From positions 1 through 64,000 of the forward strand of contig NZ_LT699727.1 in the NCBI RefSeq assembly GCF_900155395.1: DNA of 64,000 nucleotides, given 5' to 3'. Positions 9,360 through 18,922 of the stretch are shown here, piece after piece. Numbering within the stretch: position 1 is the stretch's first letter; the number at the start of each line of letters is the position of its first letter. This stretch comes from Merdibacter massiliensis (lineage in GTDB: Bacteria; Bacillota_I; Bacilli_A; Erysipelotrichales; Erysipelotrichaceae). The position numbers and the translations under genes were made by a program. Under the pieces are notes generated by a model. The model ran no database searches. It had not been told where the DNA came from and saw only the letters and a list, made by a program, of their open reading frames with translations.

Positions 9360-11021
9360 TTAGAGATTGATTTCCAAAATGACTGGAAGAACCATTGGAC
9401 GTTTTCCCAGTTTCTTTACCAAATAACGTGTAATACGGTCACGCGCTTCATTGCGGACATCCATGTTATCATAACGTTTTTCTTTGACAGCATCGCGTAT
9501 GCACTCTTCTAACATCACACCTGCTTCTTTGACTACATTCTCGGCATCTTTCAAATATACGACACCTCTGGTCTGTACATCTGGTCCATTAATGATCTCT
9601 TTCGTTTTTGCATTGATTCCGACCGCAACGATCATGACGCCGTCCGTAGACAAAATTTCTCGATCTTTCAAAACAACACCGGTGACGTCCCAGTTTTCTT
9701 TTCCATCGATCATCGTATCGGTCAACGGCAGATGTTCAGCAGTGCTTTTGATCTCGCCGTCTTCAAATTCTGCTACCTGTCCATTATCCAAAACCAAAAT
9801 ATTGTTGCTTGCATTGCCCATATCCATGGCCAAAGTGGCGTTCATATATAAATGACGATATTCTCCTTTGACCGGAATATAATATTTCGGCTTGAACAAA
9901 TACAACATCATTTTTAGATCTTCCCTGCTTGGATGCATAGAAAGTACCTGACGAGAATCTAATGTAAAAATCTTGCCGCCCTCTTTATAAATTTCATTTT
10001 CCATGGAATTTGCTTCCATTTGCGTACCGCTGACGATCGGAGAAGCAATGATGATCGTATCCGTGTTGCGGAATTGAACAACCGGATCTTCTTTGTTGGC
10101 AATGTTATTCATCGTACGGAACAAATTCTTTCCTTGTCCGCTGATGATCACCAATACATCTTCCATAGCATTATTAAAGTTCTTTCGATCGATCAATAAT
10201 TCACGAGGAACACGATAGTATTTCATTTCTTCCATCAACTTTAAAACATGCAACAGCGCATCATCATGAATATAGATCTTTTTATGAAATTTGATGGCAA
10301 TATCCAATATTTCTTGAATTCGAAACAAGCTTTGGAAATAGGTAGAAATCAAGATTCTTCCCTCTAAATGCGTCTCGATGATCGGTTCGATCAGATTGGT
10401 AATACGATGATTAGGTGAAGTATGTCCATTTCTTTCCACGCCCTGTGACTCGCACATCAATGCCAGGACACCTTTTTTTCCAAATTCGCTCAATACGTTA
10501 AGATCGCAGTTATATTCATTCTGCATCATATCGTAATCAATGATAAATTCTCCCGTATAAACAATATACCCTTGATCTGTTTCAATAGCGATACCGTAAT
10601 TATCCGGAAAAGAATGCGTCATCGGAAAAGAATGAATCTTCACACCATCGATGCGAATCGTGTCTTTTCTTTTTATGCGGTGCACTTTGGCATTGCGCAC
10701 GCCTTCCTTTTTTAATAATTCACGGATCATCAACGCCGTCATCCCGCCGGTATAGACAGGTGCATTGATCTGTTTGAGCAGATATGGCAATGCGGCATCC
10801 ACATCATCGTGTGCATGCGTAATAAAGATTCCTTTCACCCGCTCTTTATTCTGAATCAAATAGGTAAAATCAGGAATGATAAATTCCACTCCCAATGTTT
10901 CGCTGTCAGGATATTTCAGACCCGCTTCAATTACAAAAATTTTATCATCGACTTCCACGACGAGCATATTCTTCCCATCTTCATCGAGTCCGCCCAACGC
11001 AAAAATACGAACTTTACTCAT
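9360..11021 (-). CDS. rnjB: Ribonuclease J, J2-like
   Basis: Metallo-beta-lactamase/beta-CASP RNase family, acting in mRNA decay and rRNA processing in complex with RNase J1. It has the full family length (553 residues) with the lactamase fold, the beta-CASP insert (ILISTYFQSLFRIQEI) and the C-terminal domain. The metal site is degenerate: HxHxDH reads H69-A-H71-D-D73-V74, the HTGDF motif reads YTGEF, and SGHA reads SMHP. B. subtilis RNase J2 is also a weakened partner of J1 and its gene lies just upstream of spoIIIE, as here upstream of ftsK, so J2 is preferred over J1. GGAGGATAATT precedes the start. Confidence 0.82.
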   Translation of the reverse strand: MSKVRIFALGGLDEDGKNMLVVEVDDKIFVIEAGLKYPDSETLGVEFIIPDFTYLIQNKERVKGIFITHAHDDVDAALPYLLKQINAPVYTGGMTALMIRELLKKEGVRNAKVHRIKRKDTIRIDGVKIHSFPMTHSFPDNYGIAIETDQGYIVYTGEFIIDYDMMQNEYNCDLNVLSEFGKKGVLALMCESQGVERNGHTSPNHRITNLIEPIIETHLEGRILISTYFQSLFRIQEILDIAIKFHKKIYIHDDALLHVLKLMEEMKYYRVPRELLIDRKNFNNAMEDVLVIISGQGKNLFRTMNNIANKEDPVVQFRNTDTIIIASPIVSGTQMEANSMENEIYKEGGKIFTLDSRQVLSMHPSREDLKMMLYLFKPKYYIPVKGEYRHLYMNATLAMDMGNASNNILVLDNGQVAEFEDGEIKSTAEHLPLTDTMIDGKENWDVTGVVLKDREILSTDGVMIVAVGINAKTKEIINGPDVQTRGVVYLKDAENVVKEAGVMLEECIRDAVKEKRYDNMDVRNEARDRITRYLVKKLGKRPMVLPVILEINL

Positions 11022-11120
11022 AATTATCCTCCATTATCTTATTGTGCATAATTTATCTTGATCGTATCGTCCAGATACTTTCAATTATTATAAAACCTAC
11101 ACACATTATACTTCAAAGCA

Positions 11121-11150
11121 GAAGAAAAAGCCATCAATCAACGGCTTCTC
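11121..11150 (-). terminator. Terminator of miaB
   Basis: Minus-strand AAGCCGT-TGATTG-ATGGCTT followed by five T, just after the miaB stop. Confidence 0.75.
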
Positions 11151-11158
11151 TTCTAGAT

Positions 11159-12613
11159 TTATTTATTTTCTTCCTTCAGCAGTTCTCCATGCAGGGACCA
11201 TGTACGTGCCTGCGTAATTTTTACTTTGACGATATCTCCGCTCTGTACGCCCTCTCCCGTAAAATTGACCAGTTTATTCGTATCTGTATAACCGCTGTAA
11301 GCAGATTCATTTTTCTTGCTAGGTCCATCTACCAATACATCTACGATCTTGCCTTCATATTTCTTGTTTTTTTCAAGTGCATAGGCATTCCAGCGCTCAT
11401 TCAATCGCGTTAAGCGTTTCTGTTTTACTTCCATAGGCACATTATCTTCCATCTGTGCTGCCGGCGTGCCTTCTCGCGGAGAATAGATGAAAGTAAAAGC
11501 ATTGTCAAACTTGCAATAATCCACGATATCCATCGTATGTTCAAACTGTTCATCGCTCTCATTTGGAAAACCGACGATGATATCAGTAGAAACGGCACAA
11601 TTGGGAATGCGCGCCATGATCTTATCAAACAAAGTTTTATACTCTTCTATCGTGTAACGGCGGCCCATGATCTTCAAGATATCGCTGTCGCCCGACTGCA
11701 CAGGCAGATGAATGAAAGGCATGATATTATCATAGGTTGCGATCACTTCAATCATTTCATCGCTGAAATCCCAAGGATGTGAGGTCGTAAAACGAATGCG
11801 GTCAATGCCGGTTTTAGCCGTTTCTGCCAGCAAACGGGCAAAACCGCCTTCGATGCCTAGATCTTTTCCATATGCATTCACATTTTGTCCAAGCAATGTG
11901 ATCTCACGATACCCCTCTTGTTTTAATGTGCGCACTTCATCCAGGATATCTTCTATCTGCCGGCTGCGTTCCTTTCCACGCGTATACGGGACAATGCAAT
12001 ACGTACAGAATTTATCACATCCATACATGATATTGACCCAAGCTTTATGTTTTCCAAAACGATGTACTGGAAGATTTTCAATGACATCGCCTTCTTTTGA
12101 ATAAACTTCCACACATTTTTCATGTCCGATCATGACTTTATAAAGAAGTTCCGGCAAACGATGAAGATTATGGGTACCAAAAATCAAATTGACATGGCGA
12201 TAAGTCGTTAATAACGTAGATACAATGCTTTCTTCTTGAGCCATACAGCCGCAAACACCGATCACAAGATCTTCTCTATTCTGTGCCAATTGTTTGAAAT
12301 GACCAATTTCTCCTAAAACTTTATCCTCTGCATTTTTTCGAACAGCACATGTGTTCATCAAGATCAGATCCGCTTTTGCGACATCTTTCGTAGGCGTAAA
12401 CTGCAGATCTTCCAGAATACCGGCAAGTGTTTCAGAATCACGCTCATTTGCTTGACAGCCGTATGTACGCAAATAATAATATTTTCCTCGTCCAATTCCC
12501 TGACATTGAGCTGGAATCGTAAATAACGCTCTTTCTATCTTACTGTCTTGATGTGTACGTTTTTGTGCTTCACGCAAATTTGGAAGTACCCATCCAGGCT
12601 GTTGTTTCATCAT
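11159..12613 (-). CDS. miaB: tRNA-2-methylthio-N6-dimethylallyladenosine synthase MiaB
   Basis: Radical-SAM methylthiotransferase that converts i6A37 to ms2i6A37 in tRNAs reading UNN codons. The 484 residues show an N-terminal MTTase domain with cluster cysteines in TYGCQANERD, MNTCAVR and GVCGCMAQ, the radical-SAM motif CDKFCTYC (CxxxCxxC) near residue 200, and a C-terminal TRAM domain ending with RTWSLHGEL. GGAGGTAA lies eight bases before the first of two ATG codons. It is about 60 bases downstream of a ferredoxin gene, which could supply electrons, though a terminator lies between them. Confidence 0.95.
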   Translation of the reverse strand: MMKQQPGWVLPNLREAQKRTHQDSKIERALFTIPAQCQGIGRGKYYYLRTYGCQANERDSETLAGILEDLQFTPTKDVAKADLILMNTCAVRKNAEDKVLGEIGHFKQLAQNREDLVIGVCGCMAQEESIVSTLLTTYRHVNLIFGTHNLHRLPELLYKVMIGHEKCVEVYSKEGDVIENLPVHRFGKHKAWVNIMYGCDKFCTYCIVPYTRGKERSRQIEDILDEVRTLKQEGYREITLLGQNVNAYGKDLGIEGGFARLLAETAKTGIDRIRFTTSHPWDFSDEMIEVIATYDNIMPFIHLPVQSGDSDILKIMGRRYTIEEYKTLFDKIMARIPNCAVSTDIIVGFPNESDEQFEHTMDIVDYCKFDNAFTFIYSPREGTPAAQMEDNVPMEVKQKRLTRLNERWNAYALEKNKKYEGKIVDVLVDGPSKKNESAYSGYTDTNKLVNFTGEGVQSGDIVKVKITQARTWSLHGELLKEENK

Positions 12614-12649
12614 CTATCTTACCTCCATAAAAGACGGTCCAATAACCTT

Positions 12650-12677
12650 AAAAAAACCAAGCAGAATGCTCGGTTTA
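12650..12677 (-). terminator. Terminator of the ferredoxin gene
   Basis: Minus-strand CCGAGCA-TTC-TGCTTGG with flanking A and seven T, starting at the ferredoxin stop codon. Confidence 0.8.
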
Positions 12678-12848
12678 CTGAGAAATTGCAGATACTGGGC
12701 AAGTTGATACGCAAGTGCCACAGTCGATGCAAGTACCCTCATCGCAAGTTGATTTACCCTCATCATCCATAGATAATGCAGATACCGGGCAAACACCAAC
12801 GCAAGCACCACATCCGATGCAAGTATCTCTATCAATAGTTACAGCCAT
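12675..12848 (-). CDS. Small 2[4Fe-4S] ferredoxin
   Basis: A 57-residue electron carrier of the clostridial type. It has two cluster-binding motifs, CIGCGACVGVCP near residues 10-21 and CIDCGTCVSTCP near 40-51, related by internal duplication. GGAGGAAAC sits upstream of the ATG at 12848 and a strong promoter precedes it. Its likely partners are pyruvate:ferredoxin oxidoreductase and hydrogenase (one hydrogenase is encoded at 33742-35262), which is inferred from anaerobic metabolism. An overlapping longer open frame in the same place is a shadow without family features. Confidence 0.93.
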   Translation of the reverse strand: MAVTIDRDTCIGCGACVGVCPVSALSMDDEGKSTCDEGTCIDCGTCVSTCPVSAISQ

Positions 12849-12877
12849 CTTTTGTTTCCTCCTTTACAACCGAAATT

Positions 12878-12906
12878 ATTATAGCATTATCGATATGCAA
12901 AATCAA
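12878..12906 (-). promoter_or_regulatory. Ferredoxin promoter
   Basis: Minus-strand TTGATT (12901-12906) and TGC-TATAAT (-10 at 12878-12883), 17-bp spacer, consistent with strong constitutive expression. Confidence 0.8.
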
Positions 12907-12954
12907 CCGAAATGTATAGAGGAGTACTGAACTGCAAAATGTACCTTTTCTTAC

Positions 12955-14133
12955 TCATGCTGCATCGGTCTTCTTTTCTGCGTTCATTTCTTGATTCAAC
13001 CGTTCATTCACATCACGTTTCAATAATGTGTAGATGATCGAGCAAATCGGAATAAATACGATCATACCAATGATTCCCATCAAAGAACCGCCGATGGAAA
13101 TAGCCACGATCACATAAAGTGCAGGCAGACCGACTGAATTGCCGACTACATGGGGATAAATCAAGTTTCCTTCTACTTGCTGGATGACAATGACCATAAT
13201 GATGAAGTAAATAGCCTGCATTGGATCCACCATTGCAATAAATAACGCAGAGACCAAGCAGCCGAAAAAAGCGCCAAACATCGGAACCAAAGCAGTGACC
13301 CCGACGATCACCCCGCCTAAGAAAGCATACTGGATTTTTAAAATAATACCGCCGATCGTGACCAGAGAACCCAAGATCAGACATTCTGTACAAGAACCGC
13401 CGATATAATTCGTAAATGTTGTTTTGGTCAGATCCAGGACATACATCGTCTTCTTGTAGATTCTTTCATTGGTGTATACACGAAGCAGCTTTTTCCCGCC
13501 AATGATCAAACGCTCTTTATTAAACAGAGTTAAAATGGCGAATACAAAAGATACAATTGAAGTTACCGCCAAAGAAACGGTCGTAGATATCAGATTGACC
13601 GTAGTGGCAAAGATATTACCGGCACCTCCGCTTAATAACCAGCTGGATAAACTAGCTAGCATTTCATCATAATTCAAGTCAGTTAATCCAGCAATGCTGG
13701 AGCTTTCGGCAATGGCCTGCAATTTTGGATTATCCTGTGCCATTTTATTGAACCAGTTTACAAAATCATTTGCCGCAGATGGCAATTGCATGATAATGTT
13801 TTCAATAGATGCCGAAATATGCGGTATGACGACAAACAGAAAACAAATGATGACGACAAAAAATATCAACAAGGAACCGATTACCGCGATCCAACGTTTG
13901 ATGCTTGCCCTTAATGAAGTAAACTTCAACAGATCTTCAATCTTGTTCACCAGAATATTCAAGACAAATGCAAATGCACCGCCAATCAGAAAAGGTGTAA
14001 AAACGGATAAGATTCGCATGATGATCGCCCATATCAGCGAAATATTTTGCAAACCAAAATAAATGATCAGACCAAATACGATCAAGTTGCGATACATTTT
14101 CATTTTTTCTCTATAATTCATGTCGGGTCGCAT
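12955..14133 (-). CDS. AI-2E family transporter
   Basis: Polytopic membrane protein of the TqsA/YtvI/PerM superfamily, 392 residues. About eight hydrophobic segments are visible: paired helices near the N-terminus, a soluble stretch about residues 120-190, and a C-terminal block with the family stretch GGVIVGVTALVPMFGAFFG and a late LPALYVIVAISIGG. Members have been linked to autoinducer export or Na+/H+ exchange, but most are uncharacterised and the substrate cannot be read from sequence. GAGGAGGGATTCC precedes the ATG. The gene stands alone between the ferredoxin and pyruvate kinase genes. Confidence 0.85.
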   Translation of the reverse strand: MRPDMNYREKMKMYRNLIVFGLIIYFGLQNISLIWAIIMRILSVFTPFLIGGAFAFVLNILVNKIEDLLKFTSLRASIKRWIAVIGSLLIFFVVIICFLFVVIPHISASIENIIMQLPSAANDFVNWFNKMAQDNPKLQAIAESSSIAGLTDLNYDEMLASLSSWLLSGGAGNIFATTVNLISTTVSLAVTSIVSFVFAILTLFNKERLIIGGKKLLRVYTNERIYKKTMYVLDLTKTTFTNYIGGSCTECLILGSLVTIGGIILKIQYAFLGGVIVGVTALVPMFGAFFGCLVSALFIAMVDPMQAIYFIIMVIVIQQVEGNLIYPHVVGNSVGLPALYVIVAISIGGSLMGIIGMIVFIPICSIIYTLLKRDVNERLNQEMNAEKKTDAA

Positions 14134-14244
14134 GGAATCCCTCCTCGCACTAAGGGAATACTAACATATTTTTTTACTTTCTTCAACCAATAACATTTGC
14201 TGCATTTTAGCAAGGACACCTTTAACAAACAGAAATGATGGATA

Positions 14245-14280
14245 ATAAAAACCGTCCTGTTCTAAAGAACAAGACGGCAA
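14245..14280 (-). terminator. Terminator of pyk
   Basis: Minus-strand 12-bp stem GCCGTCTTGTTC / GAACAGGACGGT around TTTA, then a T-run, 67 bases after the pyk stop. Confidence 0.85.
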
Positions 14281-14345
14281 ACTATATGCTTTATCCTTTA
14301 TCAAGATCTATACCAAATAAGTATTCCATCTCGGCATCAGAAGGA

Positions 14346-15758
14346 TTAGACTTCGATGATCTTCATCGTGTTAGTAGCGCCGCAGCCAGTTGGATAACCG
14401 GCAACAACGATGATCGTTTCACCTTTATGAATGCCGTAGCTCATTGCGATATTTCTTGCTAAAGAAGCTTCATTTTCGCGTGTATTTACAGTATCTGAGC
14501 AAATAGCAGTTACGCCCCAGTTTGCAGCCAATGAACGTTGTGTGCGCTCATCAAAAGTCACTGCCAGAATCGGTGCCTGCGGACGGAATTTTGCAATGCG
14601 GCGAGCAGTTGTACCGCTTTGTGTAAATGCGATGATACCTGCTACATTCAACGCTGCAGATGTATCTGCAACAGAAATTCCGATTGCATCATTTTTCGTG
14701 CGTCGGCAAGATTTGATTGCTTTTTTCAAACGATCCTGATACGGAATGATCGGTTCAATTGCTTTTGCAATTTTTACCATAGTAGCCACGGCTTCTACTG
14801 GATATAAACCTGCAGCAGATTCGCCTGACAACATGATGGCATCCGTTCCATCCAAAATCGCATTTGCTACGTCGCTGGCTTCTGCACGTGTAGGACGTGG
14901 ATTTCCTTGCATGCTTTCCAGCATATGCGTTGCTGTTACGACTGGTTTGCCCATTTCATTTGCTACAGCAATAATACGTTTTTGATAAATTGGTACCAAT
15001 TCTAATGAAACATCGACACCTAAATCACCACGAGCGACCATGACGCCATCCGCAACTTCCAAGATCTCACGTAAGTTATCGAAACCTTCCTGATTTTCAA
15101 TCTTTGGAAGAATCTGGATGTCTTCGCGGCCTTCTTCGATCAAGATACGGCGAATAGCAAGTACATCTTCTTTACGACGAGTAAAGCTTGCCGCGATATA
15201 ATCCACACCTTGACGACAACCGAAGCGAATATCTGCATCATCTTTTTCTGAAATGAATGGCATGCTTAATTTGACACCAGGTACATTACATCCTTTGCGG
15301 CTCTTCAATGTATGCGGATTTTCCACACGGCATTTTAATACGCCATCGCCTTTTTCCAAAATGGTAACACGCATTTTACCATCATCCATCAGGATAGTAC
15401 CGCCAACTTCAACATCATCGAACACTTCCGGACATTGAATATGGAATCTATCATGTGTACCTAATACTTTTTCACGCACGATCGTAACGATTTCACCTTT
15501 TTCGTACGTTTCCTGTTTATTTTCAAAATCACCTAAACGAATTTCCGGGCCCTTTGTATCCAATAAGATGGCAATGCTCTTGCCAGTTTCTTTTACGACC
15601 TCGCGAATTGTTTTGATACGATTGCCTTGTTCTTCATAATCACCATGTGAAAAATTCAGACGAATGATATCCATACCTGTTTCTACCAGTTTCCGCATCA
15701 TTTCCTTGCTTTCTGAAGCTGGACCAATTGTACAGATGATTTTTGTTTTTCTATCCAT
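14346..15758 (-). CDS. pyk: Pyruvate kinase
   Basis: Last step of glycolysis, phosphoenolpyruvate plus ADP to pyruvate plus ATP. The 470 residues hold the A/B barrel (TKIICTIGPAS, IRLNFSHGD, LDTKGPEIR, the catalytic-lysine stretch ILPKIENQEG and MVARGDLGVD, and MLESM) and a C domain. There is no extra C-terminal PEP-utiliser domain such as the one carried by Bacillus enzymes. GGAAAGGATAAGG precedes the start. It follows pfkA by 28 bases, so the two allosteric glycolytic enzymes form an operon, as in many Firmicutes. Confidence 0.97.
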   Translation of the reverse strand: MDRKTKIICTIGPASESKEMMRKLVETGMDIIRLNFSHGDYEEQGNRIKTIREVVKETGKSIAILLDTKGPEIRLGDFENKQETYEKGEIVTIVREKVLGTHDRFHIQCPEVFDDVEVGGTILMDDGKMRVTILEKGDGVLKCRVENPHTLKSRKGCNVPGVKLSMPFISEKDDADIRFGCRQGVDYIAASFTRRKEDVLAIRRILIEEGREDIQILPKIENQEGFDNLREILEVADGVMVARGDLGVDVSLELVPIYQKRIIAVANEMGKPVVTATHMLESMQGNPRPTRAEASDVANAILDGTDAIMLSGESAAGLYPVEAVATMVKIAKAIEPIIPYQDRLKKAIKSCRRTKNDAIGISVADTSAALNVAGIIAFTQSGTTARRIAKFRPQAPILAVTFDERTQRSLAANWGVTAICSDTVNTRENEASLARNIAMSYGIHKGETIIVVAGYPTGCGATNTMKIIEV

Positions 15759-15786
15759 ATAGCCTTATCCTTTCCAATAACCTTTT

Positions 15787-16749
15787 TTATACTAATCTTT
15801 CGAACAGATTCTGCAACGGCTTGCGTGACGTACGTGGCATGACCAGAGCTTCCTGAATCGGAACAGAAACGATCTGATTCTCACGAATGCTGATACATTG
15901 CCCACCAATTCCCTGCATTAAAAGATCGACAGCTTTTTCTCCCATACGGGATGCCAAGATTCGATCGGAAGGAGTTGGTGCACCTCCTCGCTGAACATGA
16001 CCCAGTATAGTGGCTCTTCCAGAAAAACCAGTATTTAAGCTGACCTTTTTGGCAAACTGGTGCACGTCCGTTATCTTTTCAGAGATTACGACGATCGCAT
16101 GGCGTTTTTTCTTGATCAGATCCAAGTCACGTAAGCGTTCCAATACTTCGCTTTCTTCAAATCCAGTATCGCTTGTAATTACAATTTCTGCACCGCAAGC
16201 AATACCTGACCATAAAGCTAGATCTCCACAACGGTTACCCATGACCTCTACGATTGAGCAACGATGATGTGAATTGGATGTATCGCGCAATTTATCGATT
16301 GCTTCTACGATCGTTGTCAATGCTGTATCAAACCCAATGGTATAATCCGTACAAACGATATCATTATCAATCGTACCAGGAAGTCCGATACAATTGATGC
16401 CCATTTCTGTTAAAGCTAAAGCTCCACGATAAGAACCATCGCCGCCAATAACGACAACTGCTTCGATTCCTCGTTTTTTCAATTGTGTAACAGCTTTGCT
16501 GCGAACTTCAACATCTTTAAATTCTGGCAGTCTGGCAGATCCTAAAATCGTCCCGCCTCGGTCAATGATCTCGCCTACACTGGCTTTTGTCAAAGGTTCG
16601 ATATAGCCTTCAACCATTCCTTTGTATCCATCATAGATACCAAAGACTTCAATACCGCTGTTCAAAGCAACGCGTGTGACGGCACGGATAGCTGCATTCA
16701 TTCCCGGAGCATCGCCGCCGGAAGTTAAAACACCAATACGTTTCACCAT
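15787..16749 (-). CDS. pfkA: ATP-dependent 6-phosphofructokinase
   Basis: Commits fructose 6-phosphate to glycolysis. The 320-residue length and motifs are those of the bacterial allosteric enzyme: nucleotide loop LTSGGDAPGMNAA at the N-terminus, IGGDGSYRGA, and the catalytic stretch GLPGTIDNDI with TIGFDTA. The start at 16749 is preferred because GGAGGAAAG lies immediately upstream; an ATG five codons earlier overlaps that site. It is the first gene of pfkA-pyk. Confidence 0.97.
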   Translation of the reverse strand: MVKRIGVLTSGGDAPGMNAAIRAVTRVALNSGIEVFGIYDGYKGMVEGYIEPLTKASVGEIIDRGGTILGSARLPEFKDVEVRSKAVTQLKKRGIEAVVVIGGDGSYRGALALTEMGINCIGLPGTIDNDIVCTDYTIGFDTALTTIVEAIDKLRDTSNSHHRCSIVEVMGNRCGDLALWSGIACGAEIVITSDTGFEESEVLERLRDLDLIKKKRHAIVVISEKITDVHQFAKKVSLNTGFSGRATILGHVQRGGAPTPSDRILASRMGEKAVDLLMQGIGGQCISIRENQIVSVPIQEALVMPRTSRKPLQNLFERLV

Positions 16750-16812
16750 ATAACTTTCCTCCATTCACGAACATAATCATAGCACTATGTTCCGCTTTAT
16801 TTCAAGAAAAAA

Positions 16813-17724
16813 TTACCTTCTTGAACGCCCTTTTAAATTTTTTTCTTCACTAAGCGCTTTCACTCTTTCAAGCAAGCGTAAAGCAGCAACAGGTTCACTG
16901 TTTTTTGTGGCAGAAGCACGATATCGATCTTGTAATTCCTGCATCGTATAGTTGCTTGTAAAATAGGTTAAACGGTGTGCATTCATACGGGCATCCAGCA
17001 ACGGCAGCAAGATATCATCCCTTGACCATGCAGTGACGCTTTCGCCTCCGATATCATCAAATACAACAACATCGGCATGCACGATCTTAGCCAACAATGA
17101 TTCCATAGCTTCATTATCCTGAAACAGTCGTTTCAAAGAAGAAACCAGGTGGGCAACATTGACAAAAGCACAGTGTTTCTTTTGTCTTGCAAAATAGTTG
17201 GTAATGCCGATGCAGAGATACGTCTTTCCTACTCCCGGAGGACCGCTTAGATAGATTCCTCTGTTGAGATCCTCCTTTTGCAGATGCGAGATCACATGCA
17301 ATACGACATCGCGGTATTCTTTGGTCTCGCCCTGCAACGGCAGGGTCGTCAGGTCAATCCGCAGGTCCGTACGCGAAAAATCCATTACGTCATAATATTT
17401 TTCGTGCCTATTGGCAAGCCGTTCATCTTTATAATATGTACATGGTTTTGATCCATACATCAAAACCCCGTCATATGACAAATCCAAATAATGGCCTGCC
17501 GGTTGAAATTGACAAAATGCAAGTCCCGCACAATTTGCACAGATATTTTTTGTTTGGATCCATTGTTGAAAGGTTCCACTATGCTGTTCAACAAACGCAG
17601 CATCTAATTGATGCTCTTTTAAAAATGAAAGCACTCTTTCATCTTGTAATAAATTGGTGATCCATGTTTGCTTTTTTGCCTTGGCTTCCTCACTCAATTC
17701 AAAGTCAAATGCCAATTTTTCCAT
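16813..17724 (-). CDS. dnaI: Primosomal protein DnaI (helicase loader)
   Basis: AAA+ ATPase that loads the replicative helicase DnaC at oriC and at restart forks. The 303 residues have the two-part DnaI layout: an N-terminal helicase-binding domain with a Cys cluster (ICANCAGLAFCQF) that could bind zinc, and a C-terminal AAA+ domain with Walker A GPPGVGKTY, Walker B VVFDDIGGE and a sensor-1 FTSNYTM. It follows dnaB by four bases, the same dnaB-dnaI pair as in Bacillus. No thrS follows. Confidence 0.93.
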   Translation of the reverse strand: MEKLAFDFELSEEAKAKKQTWITNLLQDERVLSFLKEHQLDAAFVEQHSGTFQQWIQTKNICANCAGLAFCQFQPAGHYLDLSYDGVLMYGSKPCTYYKDERLANRHEKYYDVMDFSRTDLRIDLTTLPLQGETKEYRDVVLHVISHLQKEDLNRGIYLSGPPGVGKTYLCIGITNYFARQKKHCAFVNVAHLVSSLKRLFQDNEAMESLLAKIVHADVVVFDDIGGESVTAWSRDDILLPLLDARMNAHRLTYFTSNYTMQELQDRYRASATKNSEPVAALRLLERVKALSEEKNLKGRSRR

Positions 17725-17728
17725 TTTA

Positions 17729-18922
17729 TCACCTCATCTCTTTTTTATCGCTCGTTTGTTTTTCTTTTAATTTCTGCTGCAGATCCAATAATGTTTGATC
17801 ATCAATTTCTTCTACAGCATCATCCTCTACTTGTGCATACCAATCCGGAAGTTCTTTTTCTTTCTTCACTGTGGTCTTTGCCTGTTTATATTCTGACTCT
17901 GCCTGCTTTTTCGCCTTTTCAAGTGTGTCGATACCTTTACGAGCCCAGCTGGAGGCTACTTTTTCCACATAAGCACGGGCAAAAGTCTGATTGCTTTGCC
18001 TTAATACATATTCGATCAGCACATTGACTACTTCTTTTGGCAAATGATAATCAATCAGTAATGATTCGATCAAACGAGAATCACTCTCACTGACGGGAAT
18101 ATTCGGCTGCAAGTTTTTAAAGAATTGAACAGGCGGAGCCTGATATGGATCTTTGTATTCCATTTCGATATTTCTGCCTTTTGCTCTTACCTTCTTTTTT
18201 AACAGTTCGCTGTTAAATTCTTTGGTACGCGGATTCACGCACTGATTGACTAATTTGCGCATATCCATTTCATTGATGCCATGCACGCTAGCCAATTCCC
18301 CGATCAATGCCAAATTCTCTTTTGTCTGCAGCTGTACAGGAAAGCGGCGTTCAAACCCTTTCAAAAAACGTCCATAATCAAAATGGATCGCTTGTTTTTC
18401 CTGTTCGCTTTGCGTTGGACGAAGTCCGATAAATGCTTCAGAAGATGTCTGCAGCCATTGTGCATCTTCCAATGAAAAAGCAGTGGTCAGTTCTACAAGA
18501 TCCTGTGTATTGATACGGTCTTTGGCAAAATACAATTTTGCATATTCATAAGCATCTTTCCCATACGCATGCAAATACAGCCGGCCATATACCTCATGGC
18601 GTAAAAATGCATTTCCGCTTTTCGGCAGAGCCACGCGGTATAAATACTCGTTTGTTTTTGGATCAAGGTACGATCTTAGCAAAAGATAGCGTTCTAAAGT
18701 CTGACGTTCTTTTTCAAAACGTTCGATGCTCATATGCAGCAGCTTACAGATCAAGATATGATTTTTGATCGGACGGCGCGCCTGGGCTAAAGCAGAAAGC
18801 AGCAAATACAGCTGTGCCGCCGCTGGACCGATCAATGGAGCATATAACAATTGAAAAGACTGCATGCTTTCTTCATCCAATGATACGCTCATCTCTAAGC
18901 GGCAGTTATCTTCGGCTTTCAT
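17729..18922 (-). CDS. dnaB: Replication initiation and membrane attachment protein DnaB
   Basis: Firmicute DnaB (not the helicase) works with DnaD and DnaI to remodel DNA and load the helicase. The roughly 397-residue protein has a winged-helix N-terminus (LDEESMQSFQLLYAPLIGPAAAQLYLLLSAL), a DnaD-like C-terminal domain (FFKNLQPNIPVSESDSRL onward, ending near EYVLRQSNQTFA) and a Lys/Glu-rich tail. The ATG at 18922 is preferred over a GTG at 18934 because AGGTGAGG precedes it. It overlaps the end of coaE by about 17 bases. In Bacillus nrdR lies between coaE and dnaB; it is absent here. Confidence 0.9.
   Translation of the reverse strand: MKAEDNCRLEMSVSLDEESMQSFQLLYAPLIGPAAAQLYLLLSALAQARRPIKNHILICKLLHMSIERFEKERQTLERYLLLRSYLDPKTNEYLYRVALPKSGNAFLRHEVYGRLYLHAYGKDAYEYAKLYFAKDRINTQDLVELTTAFSLEDAQWLQTSSEAFIGLRPTQSEQEKQAIHFDYGRFLKGFERRFPVQLQTKENLALIGELASVHGINEMDMRKLVNQCVNPRTKEFNSELLKKKVRAKGRNIEMEYKDPYQAPPVQFFKNLQPNIPVSESDSRLIESLLIDYHLPKEVVNVLIEYVLRQSNQTFARAYVEKVASSWARKGIDTLEKAKKQAESEYKQAKTTVKKEKELPDWYAQVEDDAVEEIDDQTLLDLQQKLKEKQTSDKKEMR

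Noticed and set aside
12614-12835. Open frame overlapping the ferredoxin gene
   Set aside because: It is in another frame of the ferredoxin gene, has no family features, and runs through that gene's terminator.
14280-14346. Short peptide-like stretch (MEYLFGIDLDKG) between pyk and its terminator
   Set aside because: No ribosome site and only 12 codons; more simply the 3' untranslated region of pyk.
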